Position numbers and translations under genes: made by a program. The notes under the pieces were generated by a model. The model worked only from the letters and a program-made list of their open reading frames with translations, did no database searches and had not been told where the DNA came from. A DNA stretch of 64,000 nt from Gari tellinella (taxonomy: Eukaryota > Mollusca > Bivalvia > Cardiida > Psammobiidae): the NCBI GenBank assembly GCA_922989275.2, contig OV277868.1, forward strand, positions 14,194,291 through 14,258,290, written 5' to 3'. Every line of letters starts with the position of its first letter. Position 1 is the first letter of the stretch. Positions 1 through 10,975 of this stretch are shown here, one piece after another.

Positions 1-82
1 CAGACGGACAGACGGACAGACGTACTACGGACGGTGAGCGGTCACAATAGCTCACCTTGAGCCTTTGGCTCAGGTGAGCTAA
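1..82 (+). mobile_element. HINE 3' end (cut by the window edge)
   Basis: A GGACAGAC-rich stretch leads to the hairpin GCTCACCTTGAGC / GCTCAGGTGAGC and CTAA, the shared terminus of this window's HINE families. The rest lies upstream of the window. Confidence 0.8.
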
Positions 83-433
83 AAAGTAAAGCAGAAAGCT
101 CCTTAGGTGCTTTCTGATTACTTTCGCATTGCTTTACCCCTTTCCTCCATAGCCAAAAGTGCAAATCTCCTATATCCAACAGTGAGTGAACTACATTATG
201 TCAAAACACTGACTGCTTAAAGTAAGATGAAAGTAACTTTTTGCAGGGAGCTCCTGCCAGAGCTTTGTGCTTTACTTTTATCTTGCTTTGAACTACCTCA
301 TGTGCACCACTGACATCTCATTTCAATTAATTAAATTACTTATACTGCAACATAATGCAAGTTTTGCCCACACAGCATAAATATATTTCGATTTCATTTT
401 TATGCCCCGCATGACTTAGTCGGGGGCATATCG
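83..433. other. MITE-like inverted segments and a second element terminus
   Basis: At 83-160 and 225-300 there are AAGTAAAGCAGAAAGC / GCTTTACTTTTATCTTGC-type inverted segments, a diverged hairpin MITE. At about 399-432 a hairpin, GCCCCGCATGACTTAGTCGG then GGGC, reads on the minus strand as a terminal hairpin followed by ATAAAAA, suggesting the end of another rolling-circle family on the minus strand. No gene is seen. Confidence 0.45.
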
Positions 434-1839
434 TTTTTAGCTCGCCTGTACGAAGTACATGACGAGCTATTGCAATACCCCCGGTGTAGTCGTCGTCGTC
501 GTGAACGGCTTAAACAATTTTAAGAAAATGTCCATAACTTCTATGTCCCTTGAGGTATTGCTTTCATAGTTGGTATGTGTGTGTATATGGACAAGACCTT
601 TCCATGCACAGAAAAATTTGAACCCCTGTGACCTTGACCTTGAACTTAGGGCCCACGTTTAGGTTTCGAAATCTGTGTTTAGGTTTCGAAAAATGCCTAT
701 AACTTCTATGTCCCTTGAGGTATTGGTTTCATAGTTGGTATGTGTGTGTATATGGACAAGACCTTTCCATGCACAGAAACATTTGGACCCCTGTGACCTT
801 GAACTCAGGGCCCGCGTTTAGGTTTCGAAAATGCCTATAACTTCTATGTCCCTTGAGATATTGCTTTCATAGTTGGTATGTGTGTGTATATGGACAAGAC
901 CTTTCCATGCACAGAAACATTTGGACCCCTGTGACCTTGACCTTGAACTTAGGGCCCGCGTTTAGGTTTCGAAATCTGTGTTTAGGTTTCGAAAAATGCC
1001 TATAACTTCTATGTCCCTTGAGGTATTGCTTTCATAGTTGGTATGTGTGTGTATATGGACAAGACCTTTCCATGCACAGAAACAATTGGACCCCTGTGAC
1101 CTTGACCTTGAACTTAAGGCCTGCGTTTAGGTTTTGAAATCTTTGTTTAGGTTTCGAAAAATGCCTATAACTTCTATGTCCCTTGAGGTATTGCTTTCAT
1201 AGTTGGTATGTGTGTGTATATAGACACAACCTATCTATGCACAGAAACATTTGGACCCCTGTGACCTTGATCTTGAACTTAAGGCCTGCGTTTAGGTTTC
1301 GAAATCTGTGTTTAGGTTTAAAAAAATTCCTGTAACTTCTATGTCCCTTGAGGTATTGCTTTCACAGTTGGTATGTGTGTGTATATGGACAAGACCTTTC
1401 CATGCACAGAAACATTTGGACCCCTGTGACCTTGACCTTGAACTTAGAGCCCGCGTTTAGGTTTCGAAATCTGTGTTTAGGTTTTGAAAAATGCCTATAA
1501 CTTCTATGTCCCTTGAGGGTTGCTTTCATAGTTGGTATGTGTGTGTATGTGTATATGGACAAGACCTTTCCATGCACAGAAAAATTTGGACCCCTGTGAC
1601 CTTGACCTTGAACTTAGATCCAGGGTTAAGGTTTCGAAATCTGTGTTTAGGTTTAAAAAAATGCTTATATTTCCTATGTCCCCTGAGGTGTGACTTCATA
1701 CATGTATTTGATTTTCATGTGTATATGGACAAGACCTTTCCATGCAGGCAAAAAGGTTGAACTCGGTGACCTTGAGTGTGCTTTTAAGTTTCTAAATGTG
1801 CCGATGGCGAGCTTTGTTGTCTCTTTGACAACTCTTGTT
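434..1839 (-). mobile_element. HINE with ~170-bp 'GTTTCGAAATCT' tandem core
   Basis: On the minus strand the element starts CAACAAGAGTTGTCAAAGAG at 1839 and ends with a hairpin whose arms are AGCTCGTCATGTAC and GTACAGGCGAGCTAA. In between are about seven tandem units containing CTATGTCCCTTGAGGTATTG and AGGTTTCGAAATC (plus-strand reading). The same family occurs in plus orientation at 57573-61048 and 62886-63495. Confidence 0.85.
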
Positions 1840-2640
1840 GATCTGTCTCTTGGTCGTAACTTTTGAACAACAGTGAATAGAGACTTTATATCTGGCGTGT
1901 GTACTCACCTTAAGAAGCTCTTGAGGTCAGTACAACTTGGGTCATGTCTGGCAAAGGTCAAGGTCATTTAGAGGTAAAATCGGGTGAAATGGGAGATAAC
2001 CCATCCTATATTATTTCAAGTGAATAGGAAGGGAGATAACTCATCCTAGCTGGCCATAACTCTTTGATCATGTGATCATTTCTGAATTTAGAAATAAGTC
2101 CTCAATATGCCATTTGACAATAAAATGAAGTTGAAAATTGATTTTCAGTTCTGATTTTTTTTCTACCATCAATATTTTTCGGCTCTAAATGACCATTGGT
2201 GTCGATGGGCCATAAAACACTAATCAATTGATCAAAATCAATATAACATATGATCTTGTTCAGTATCAAAAGGCAAGCTCATTCCAAACAAAACAGGTCA
2301 CACTGAGACTTGTCATTCCTGAGTTATCGCCCTTGTTATATTCACATAAATTTTGTAAAATTGAAATATCTTAAAACCATGAAAGGTAATAACTTCAAAC
2401 CTTGCATTCTTGTTAAGTATCAAATGAGAACTAGTTACAACAAGACAGGTTACTGTTTATTTGAAACTACCAAGTATCAAATGGGCAACTTATTACAACA
2501 AGGCCGGCAAAGATAGTGTACTTGTTTATACTTACTGATTGCTTTAAGTGCACTTAATAGGTGTAAAATCTTCAATACGTTCAATTAAACTAGATCATTT
2601 CACTAATCGCGGATCTCTCAGTGCTTTCAGCACTTTGATT
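1840..2640. other. Repeat-derived intergenic sequence
   Basis: This contains two GGGAGATAACxCATCCTA phrases, the palindrome TGATCATGTGATCA at about 2076, and two copies of AAGTATCAAATG near 2417 and 2471. It may be the core of the element whose end lies at 399-432. I see no coding signal. Confidence 0.4.
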
Positions 2641-2644
2641 AAAG

Positions 2645-3673
2645 TTTTTACTATACAGTATCATAAGGAAAATGTGCCCCACCCACTGGCGGCCAAGTTT
2701 TTCTAGATATCAAAATTATTTTAAGAAATCTGAAAGAGGGTCATCAATTGACCATTTGTGTAAAGTTATTTTGAATTTGGACCAGTAGTTTCACAGAAGA
2801 AGATTTTTAAAAGTTTTTACTATACAGTATCATAAGGAAAATGTGCCCCACCCACTGGCGGCCATGTTTTTTTAGATATCAAAATTATTTTAAGAAATCT
2901 GGTAGAGGGTCACCCATGGATCATTTGTGTGAAATTATTTTCAAATCGGACCAGCGGTTTCAGACAAGAAGATTTTTTAAGTTTTCACTATATAGCCATA
3001 TAAGGAAAATCTGCCCCACCCACTAGCGGCCATGTTTTTTAAGATAGGACAATTATTTTAAGAAATCTGATAGAGGGTCACCAATGGCACATTTGGGTAA
3101 AATTATTTTCAATTCGGACCAGTAGTTTTTGACAAGAAGATTTTTAAAGTTTTTTCAATTGGTTGCCATGGCAACCACAATTTCAATTGGATGACCTATA
3201 TTTGAAAAATCTGAGAGAGTACCCTACAAGGAACAATCCTATGAAGTTTTGAAGAAATTGGCCCAGTGGTTTCCAAGAAGAAGATCTTTAAAGAAAAAGT
3301 TTGACGACGGACGGACTGACGAACATACTTACATTAGGATACTTATGTGGCTATTTTCTATTGTATTCTTTTGGGTGGCTAGCCACACAAGAGACAATTT
3401 CTTTTTGTTCCTACTTGTTATAGAATGATCTGGAGGCTAACCCTACCCCTAACCCTATGTCCCACATCTGGCCAGGTTAATGTCACAAGAAATGGCCAGG
3501 TTAATGTCACAAGAGACGGCCAGGTTAATGTTTTTCTATTACGTGGCTAAGAATTTTAGCCACATATGTATCCTAATGTTTGTACGGACGGACGGACTGA
3601 CTGACGGACGGACTACGGACACACACAGGCGATCACAATAGCTCACCTTGGCACTTCGTGCCAGGTGAGCTAA
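2645..3673 (+). mobile_element. HINE with ~172-bp 'CCCCACCCACTGGCGGCC' core, 5'-truncated
   Basis: Three tandem units carry GTGCCCCACCCACTGGCGGC and AGAAGAAGATTTTTAAAG. They are followed by a GGTTGCCATGGCAACC palindrome (3161-3176), a GACGGACGGAC stretch and the terminal hairpin with CTAA at 3673. The CAAGAGCCGCATGCGGC start seen in sister copies at 36273 and 52790 is missing. A MITE interrupts the tail at 3331-3579. Confidence 0.85.
3331..3579. mobile_element. 249-bp MITE with ACATTAGGATAC ends
   Basis: ACATTAGGATACTTATGTGG on the left and its near-perfect complement on the right bound 249 bp inside the HINE tail. Inside are three 24-bp direct repeats (GGCCAGGTTAATGTCACAAG) and CTAACCCTACCCCTAACCCT, which resembles TTAGGG telomere repeats. 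The flanks allow a TT duplication. The superfamily is unknown. Confidence 0.8.
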
Positions 3674-3908
3674 AAACACGGGCGAACCAGTTGAATTCAG
3701 TACTAATTCGGGCAACAAATTTATTTCAAAACTAGCCCTATTATCGGATATTATACAGGTCCATTGACATTTCGGATAAATAAAAACTCGCCAGATTGTA
3801 TGATTATTGAATTAAGGACATACGCGCCCAAATGAAATCTTCGTAGGATTTCTATGAACATTTCTACATAGGTTATTTGAACGTACCTTAGTACCATGGT
3901 AAAAAGAA

Positions 3909-6900
3909 CAAGAGGCCCAGAGGGCCACATTTCGCTCACCTGCGACATTGTACAATAGAAGCTGACTGGGCAAGACAACATTTTGATATAGCTGATATAA
4001 CTGATAAGCCCCAGGGCCGGGCCAAATTTGACCCAGGGGTTATAATTTGAACAATCTTGGTAGAGGACCGTAGGGCAAAGCTACATGTCAAATATTAATG
4101 ATCTGGGCCTTACGGTTTCAGAAGAAGATTTTTAAAGGTTTTCCTATGAAAAACTAATAAGTCTGAAGGCGGGGCCATTTTTGGCCTTGGATTCATAATT
4201 TGAACAATCTTGGTAGAGGACCACAAGGCAAAGCTATATAAAAATCTGGGCCTTACAGTTTCAGAGAAGAAGATTTTTAAAGGTTTTCCTATATAAGTCT
4301 ATGTAAAACTGATAAGCCCCGGGGCGGGCCAATTTTGACCCGGGGGTCATAATTTGAACAACTTTGGTAGAGGACCATAAGGCAAGGCTACATGATCTGG
4401 GCCATACGGTTTCTGAGAAGAAGATTTTTAAACGTTTTCCTAGGACAAAAGGCCCATAGGGCCACATTTCGCTCACCTGAGAACATTAGAAGCTAACTGG
4501 GCAAGACGACATTTTGATATAGCTATGACCCAGGTGTCATAATTTGATCTCAGTAGAGGACCACAATGCGAAGCTTCATGTCAGATATTGATGATCTGGG
4601 CCATACGGTTTAAGAGAAAAAGATTTTTAAAGGTTTTCCCTTAAAAAAAACCTGACAAGCACAGGGCGGGGCCAATTTTAGTCAGGAGGTCATAATTTGA
4701 ACACACCTGGTAGAGAACCACATAGCAAAGCTACGTATATGTCAAATATTAAAGATCTGGGCCTTACAGTTTTAGAGAAGAAGATTTTTAAAGGTTTTCC
4801 TATATAAGTCTATGTAAAACTGATAAGCCCCAGGGCAGCCAAATTTGATCCAGGGGTCATAATTTGAACAATCTTGGTAGGTACCATAGGGCAAAGCTAC
4901 ATGTCAAATATAAATGATCTGGGCCTAATGGTTCAGAGAAGAAGATTTTTTTTTAAAGGTTTTCCTATGAAATACTAATAACCCAAAGGCGGGGCCATTT
5001 TGGCCCGTGTGTCATAATTTGAACAATCGTGGTAGAGGACCACAAGGCAAAGCTATGTGCCAAATATTAAAGATCTTGGTCTTATAGTTTCAGAGAAGAA
5101 GATTTTTAAAGGTTTTCCTATATAAGTCTATGTAAAACTGATAAGCCCCGGGGCGGGGCCAATTTTGACCTGGGGGTCATAATTTGAACAATCTTGGTAG
5201 AGGACCATAAGACAAAGCTACATGTCAAATATTAATGATCTAGGCAATACAGTTTCAGAGAAGAAGATTTTTAAAGGTTTTCCTAAGAAAAACTGATAAG
5301 CCCAAGGGCGGGGCCATTTTTGGCCCGGGGGTCATAATTTGAACAATCTTGGTAGAGGACCACAAAGGAAAGCTTTGTGCCAAATATTTAAGATCTTGGC
5401 CTTACAGTTTCAGAGAAGAAGATTTTTAAAGTCTATGTACAAGGGCCACCATGGCCCTAAATCGCTCACCTGGTACACCATGTAAAACATGACCTATAGT
5501 AGTGACCTAGATTACGACTGGATATGACCCACAATCAACCTTTAGAGTGTTAACAAGATTTTTCTATGATTTGACCTAGTTTCTGACCAGGAACAATCCA
5601 CATTTGATTTTGACCTAGATTTGATGGCAATATTTCATTCAGATCTAATGAGATTTGTACCCTCTAGAAGGTAAACAATGTTGTTTTTTTATTTCACCTA
5701 GTGACCTAGATTTTGATCCGACATGACCCATATTCAAACTTGACCTAGATATCAATTAGGCAAACATTCTGACCTAGTTTCATTAAAATCCAATGAGATT
5801 TGAAGCCGCTAGAGTGTTAACAAGGTTTTTCTATGATTTGACCTAGTGACCTAGTTTTTGACCGGACATGACCTATATTCGAACTTGACCTAGATATCAA
5901 TGAAGCAAACATTCTAACCAAGTTTCACTAAGATCCAATGAGATTTGTAGCCTCTAGAAGGTAAACAATGTTTTTCTTTGATTTCACCTAGTGACCTAGA
6001 TTTTGATCCTACATGACCCATATTCAAACATGACCTAGATATCAATTAGGCAAACATTCTGACCTAGTTGCATTAAAATCCAATGAGAAGCCGCTAGAGT
6101 GTTAACAAGGGTTTTCTATGATTTGACCTAGTGACCTAGTTTTTGACCAGACATGACCTATATTCGAACTTGACCTAGATATCAATGAAGCAAACATTCT
6201 GACCCAGTTTCATGAAGATCCAATGAGATTTGTAACCTATAGAGTGTTAACAAGGTTTTCCTTTGACCTAGTGACCTAGTTTTTCACCTGACATGACCTA
6301 TATTCGAAATTGACCTCTATATCAATGAGGCAAACTTTCTGACCAGGATGCATTAAAATCCTATGAGATTTGTAGCCTCTAGAGTGTTAACAAGGTTTTT
6401 CTATGATTTGACCTAGTGACCTAGTTTTTGACCAGGCATGACCTATATTCAAACATGACCTAAATATTAATGAGGCAAACATTTTTACCAAGTTTCATTA
6501 AGATCCAATAAGATTTGTAGCCTCAAGAGTGTTAACAAGATTTTTCTATGATTTGACCTAGTGACCTAGTTTTTGACCTGACATGACCCACATTCGAACT
6601 TGACCTAGATTTCTTCAGGACAAACAGTGTCATCAAGTTTCATGAAGATCGGATGAAATTTGTAGCCGCTAGAGTGTTAACGAACCAATTGTGAACGGAC
6701 AGACAGACGGACGGACAGACAGACAACGGACGACAGACATCCAGCGATCCTAAAAGCTCACCTTGGCACTTCGTGCCAGGTGAGCTAAAAACTGATAAGC
6801 CCCGGGGCGTGGCCAATTTTGACCTGGGGGTCATAGTTTGAACAATCTTGGTAGAGGACCATAAGACAAAGTTACATGTCAAATATTAATGATCTAGGCC

Positions 6901-7010
6901 ATACAGTTTCAGAGAAGAAGATTTTTAAAGGTTTTCCTAAGACAAGAGGGCCATGGCCGTAAATTTGCTCACCTGAGGACATTGAAGTTTGTACCTAAGT
7001 TGACTGGGCA
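3909..7010 (+). mobile_element. HINE with ~155-bp 'CTGATAAGCCCCGGGGCGGG' core, interrupted
   Basis: It starts CAAGAGGCCCAGAGGGCC with CGCTCACCTG and contains about nine units (CTGATAAGCCCC, TTTGAACAATCTTGGTAGAG, GAAGATTTTTAAAGGTTTTC). Start-like phrases recur at 4446 and 6943, so it is partly multimeric. A second HINE occupies 5440-6788. I find no matching end hairpin after 6943, so the 3' limit is approximate. Confidence 0.8.
5440..6788 (+). mobile_element. HINE with ~165-bp 'TGACCTAGTGACCTAG' core, nested
   Basis: It starts CAAGGGCCACCATGGCCC, has about seven units (GACCTAGATATCAATGA, CTCTAGAGTGTTAACAAGG), a GGACAGACAGACGG stretch, and the hairpin GCTCACCTTGGCAC / GTGCCAGGTGAGC ending CTAA. 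Excising CAAGGG..CTAA restores the host phrase CTATGTAAAACTGATAAG exactly, so it entered between two A's with no duplication. Confidence 0.92.
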
Positions 7011-8056
7011 AGACAACATTTTAATATAACTATAAATGGAGTTATCTTCCGGACAAGAAAACATGACAAAAGCGAATTTTGTTGCCAAGCTTATGACCCT
7101 TATCCATGACACATCCTCTTATCAAGCTATTTCCATTTCCGGTAAATGATAATTATTTCACTAGCATCAGCAGAACTGGAGTTATTTTCCTGACAATAAA
7201 ATATGACAAAGGGGAAAAACAAAATATTGCTGCCCTTGTGCATGGCATTTTCTCTCATCAGTTTCTTTCCATACATAAAATTTCATTACAATAGCATCAG
7301 TAGAACTGGAGTTGTCTTCTTGACAAGAAAATATCACAAAGGGAAATAACTAAAAAAACAAAGATGTCAGAGTTATGGCCTTTGCAAATGGCACTTCCTC
7401 TCATTAGGCTCTTTCCAAATAGGCAATTTCATTTTACCCATTACCCCATAGCCTGTTTCTAGTTTTGAAAATAGGTGGCCACCTAAAGCAGGTTGAAAGT
7501 AAAGCAGAATGTGTCTTAATGCACACTTTGCTTTACTTTCAAACTGCTTTAAGCTACCATCTACTAGGATATAGAAACTTATTTCGCATCTTACATTTTC
7601 ATGACTGTTTAAAGTGGAATTATTTTCTTAAGTAGAGGAATAAATAAAAGGCCTAAAAATGCACATTTATGGGGTAATGGGTTTACAAACGTCAGTATTG
7701 ATGGGGGAAAGGGTTGAATCCTGGACAAGAAAAAATGACAAGACATACAGATAACTCTGACAAAACCAATATTAAACATATGTATAAAAATGGCATAAGA
7801 CATAATTACATAACTGTCAGTGGATCACTTCCAGATCATGTTTCTCTAAGTATGAAGCAGACTGAACCATTTCTAAACTTTAGCAGACAGCATGTTCAGC
7901 TGACACCACCAGTTCTGTTGGTCAATCACTGAGGTCAAATATTATGCAATAGTTGGGGAGTATGGTAGAGCTGCTGGGGCTTACCCTTACCAGACTGAAA
8001 TGATGTCTGCTTAAAACCTACTGTATGTGAAAAATGTACAAAAAAACCAATTTAGA
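7011..8056. other. Repeat-derived stretch with one complete hairpin MITE
   Basis: 7030-7430 holds three to four diverged ~120-bp units (AGTTATCTTCCxGACAAGAA, CACTTCCTCTCAT). The MITE at 7436-7682 follows. 7683-7930 continues the diverged units. 7940-8055 matches the phrase at 21530-21620 (CTGAAATGATGTCTGCTTAA), which provides the empty site for the HINE at 8057. Confidence 0.55.
7436..7682. mobile_element. ~247-bp hairpin MITE, ACCCATTACCCCATA ends
   Basis: Perfect 15-bp terminal inverted repeats (ACCCATTACCCCATA) enclose an off-centre hairpin, CTAAAGCAGGTTGAAAGTAA facing TTACTTTCAAACTGCTTTAG. This is the best complete copy of a family seen broken at about 22245, 29436, 31386, 37500-37900, 40965, 51489 and 52027. 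The superfamily is uncertain; flanks are TTA-like. Confidence 0.85.
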
Positions 8057-8925
8057 CAAGAGGGCCTGAAGGCCCTGATATCGCTCACCTGTTGTACTGA
8101 AGCTTGATAGCTTTACCTTTCTGTTTCACCCGTTTTAAACTAAATCCATTCAAATTTGTAGTATAGTATGTATATAGTTTTGGAATACAACCTCATAATT
8201 CTAGTATAGTAGAGTACATCAAGGGCAGATAACTAGAGCCTAAACAATACTGAAATGAAGCCTTTTCTAGCATTTCAAAGTACAGTAAAACTTTCTGATG
8301 CGACCACGTGTATTAAGCGACCTTTGTGTTAAGCAGCCGGTTTGAATCCCGCCGGATCGTTTTTACTATATAAATTGAGTGTATTCAACGACTTTTGCTT
8401 AATGCGTCCAGCAACCGGTGTTTTTTCGTCCCAAACAACACTTTTCGTTTTATTAAACGACCGCCTCGGGGTAAAAAGTTCATAATTGATCAATTATGTC
8501 CAAACATTTGACATCTTTTCACACTTATTCGCAATTAAGATCGGTGTTTCTCAATTTCATGAAAGGTGTGAAAACGTACGCAAATTTTTACGGGAAACTT
8601 CGACAAACTCCGTCAAGCACGGAACTTAAGTAAATTGTTTCGAAATCGATTGCCGCTGTCGGTGTCTATGAATATTCTAATAGGAATCTAAAGGTTTGAC
8701 ATCTATTAATTTGATTCCGTAGACCCTCTGCTGTTTTTATGGCGACTTCCTTTCAACGCCGGTTCGACAGCCATTTTTATTTTTTTGAAGAATCACCCAT
8801 ACATCACGTGTACAAAACATGTGAAGTTCTCTAGGTGTGTCGGAAATCCCGTGTTTTATTGGTTGGTCTCTTGTAAACAAAGAAACCGTATTCCCGCCTT
8901 TTACGTCCGGGCTATACCAAATAAT

Positions 8926-9020
8926 AACGAGCCATATCACATTGAAAACACCGGTTCTCGTCCGATCACCAAATTTAAGCAACGTCGAGCCCGGTTAGTA
9001 CTTGGATGGGTGACCGACTG
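8926..9020 (+). pseudogene. 5S rRNA pseudogene (3'-truncated)
   Basis: From GCCATATCAC through ACACCGGTTCTCGTCCGATC, TTAAGCAACGTCGAGC and GGTTAGTACTTGGATGGG to GTGACCG, this is almost a molluscan 5S rRNA. The internal control elements (box A, intermediate element, box C) are nearly intact. The usual 3' part (CCTGGGAATACCGGGTGCT) is missing and the first bases differ. It sits inside the pogo-like element, so it is a mobile or captured copy (for example from a 5S-derived SINE), not a rDNA array unit. Confidence 0.88.
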
Positions 9021-9426
9021 CGTAGACTTAAAGAAAAGTCCATTCAACAATAGGCATGATGCTGACAATTGTCCCAATCCTGAGACAACGGGATGACGCT
9101 TCTGATAAAGCTTATGCGGGACAATAAACCTTAGCAGAAACAACAACTGAACAAAAATAGAAGTTAGCCCAAGTTTGTGTTCTTTCGCGCATGCTCCGTC
9201 TCTCAATTTTTCACGGAATACCTGCTAGCCTAACATAGTAGGAACCGTAATCTATAAATAGTAACAAAGATCATATTCCTCAAGAATCATGTCAATTTCT
9301 CGGCGAATTAACGCACATGCTATCTGTTAATTTGACATTGAAATAGAGAATCGTATATCAGCGTTTTTATTGTGTTATTGATAAATTTGTACATATATAG
9401 ACGTTTTTATGCAATTACGGATAAAT

Positions 9427-10530
9427 TAGAGGGCCAGAATGGCCCTTGATCGCTCACTTGACAATGGTGACAGTAGGATGGGTCATGTGATTTCAGAAAA
9501 GAAGATTTGTAAAAGGTGACCCCCAGGGCGGGGCCAATTTTGACCCCAGGGGCAAAATTTGAACAACTAAGATAGAGGACCTGTAAACGATGATATGTGC
9601 AAAATATCTAAACTCAGTGTACTATGGTTTCAGACAAGAAGATTTTTGAAGTTTTCATTGAAAAAATCTATTTTTAGCTCCGGTGACCCAGATATGCAAC
9701 AGACCAGAACTGATTCATCCATATATGTGAAGGACCTCTAAAAGTTACATCATGCCAAATATCAAAGCTCTGGTCATATTGGTTCCAGAGAAAAAGATGT
9801 TTGAACATTTCACTATATAACTCTATGTAAAACTGTGATCCCCGGGGCATGGCCAATTTTGACCCCAGGGACAAAATTTGAACAACTTTGATAGAGGATC
9901 TGTTGACGATGCTATGTGCAAAATATCTAAGCTCAGTGTACTATGGTTTCAGACAAGAAGATTTTTTAAGTTCTCATGGGACAAAAATCTATTTTTAGCT
10001 TCGGTGACCCAGATATGCAACAGACCGGAACCTATTCAACAATATAAGTCAAATACCTCTAGAAGTAATACCATGCTAAATATCAAAGCTCTGGTAATAT
10101 TGGTTTCAGAGAAAAAGATGTTTGAACATTTCACTATATAACTCTATGTAAAACGTTGACCCCCGGGGCGGGGCCAATTTTGACCCCAGGGGCAAAATTT
10201 GAACAACTTTGATAGAGGACCTATAGGTAATGACATGTGCCAAATATCTAAGCTCTGGCTCTTGTGGTTTGTGACAAGAAGATTTTTTAAGATTTCCTTA
10301 TTTTTTCACTTTGGTTGCCATAGCAACCAGAGTTCTGCATGGTTTCAAATTCTTTGAACAACTTTGAAAGAGCTTGACCCAAGGAACATTCCTGTAAAGT
10401 TTGGTTGCAATCAAGCAAGTCGTTTTGGAGAAGAAGATGTTTGAAGAAATTGTTGACGCACAACGCACGACGCCGGACATTGACTGACCACAAAAGCTCA
10501 CCTTGAGCACTTTGGGCTCAGGTGAGCTAA
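9427..10530 (+). mobile_element. HINE with ~310-bp 'GGGGCCAATTTTGACCCC' core, inside the pogo-like element
   Basis: It starts AGAGGGCCAGAATGGCCC with TCGCTCACTTG. Units alternate GGGGCCAATTTTGACCCC, CAAGAAGATTTTT and ATCTATTTTTAGCTC, and are followed by GGTTGCCATAGCAACC and the end hairpin. It is the same subfamily as 37918-39354. The CAA at the very start is not preserved. Confidence 0.88.
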
Positions 10531-10975
10531 AAATCGATTGATATTAAAATGTTAAAAGGGTAAGTTCAACTGTATGAATTATGACAAGTTATTCAATTCA
10601 GATTAAGGACGAAAAAGATAACAACCCAAATCAATCATTTTGTATTCAGCGGCCATTTTATTCAGCGACCACTTTAGAGCCGTCCCTTGGGTGGTCGCTT
10701 TATACAAGTTTAACTGTATATCAAGGGCAGATAACTATTGCCACAATGATTACATTTCAACAATAATTGCACTCCTTTGAGATCTTGTAGCTATATACTT
10801 TATGTGCCAGTAAAATCAAAATCCATTGAAAACTAGTTGCAAGAGTGTAAACGCTGTTAGATATGGCATTTTCAGCAATTCAAGGGCAGATAACTCTTGA
10901 CCTATTGATCCAATTTCAACCATAATCACACTGATTCAAACTCTTATGGTCATATACAATTAGAGCAAGTTTGAA

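Larger units (their letters stand above)
8283..10716. mobile_element. pogo/Tigger-like transposon (non-autonomous), split by a HINE
   Basis: Left end CAGTAAAACTTTCTGATGCG and the complement of the right end CAGTTAAACTTGTATAAAGC form inverted repeats, both leading into GCGACC. TA flanks both sides (8281-8282, 10717-10718). The host reads CAAAG-TA-TATCAAGG when the element is removed, as in the intact copy near 20530. Net length without the HINE at 9427-10530 is about 1.33 kb. It carries a 5S rRNA-like segment. No DDE frame remains. Confidence 0.88.

Noticed and set aside
530..1800. Regularly spaced repeats that could be taken for a CRISPR array
   Set aside because: Repeats are ~170 bp with no unique spacers. 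They are tandem minisatellite units of a eukaryotic mobile element, and no cas genes occur.
3431..3465. Interstitial telomere
   Set aside because: CTAACCCTACCCCTAACCCT is only about three imperfect units inside a MITE, too short to call a telomere remnant.
8785..9206. Overlapping open frames of 103 (plus) and 89 (minus) codons
   Set aside because: Both run through the 5S rRNA-like segment of the pogo-like element and match no protein family.
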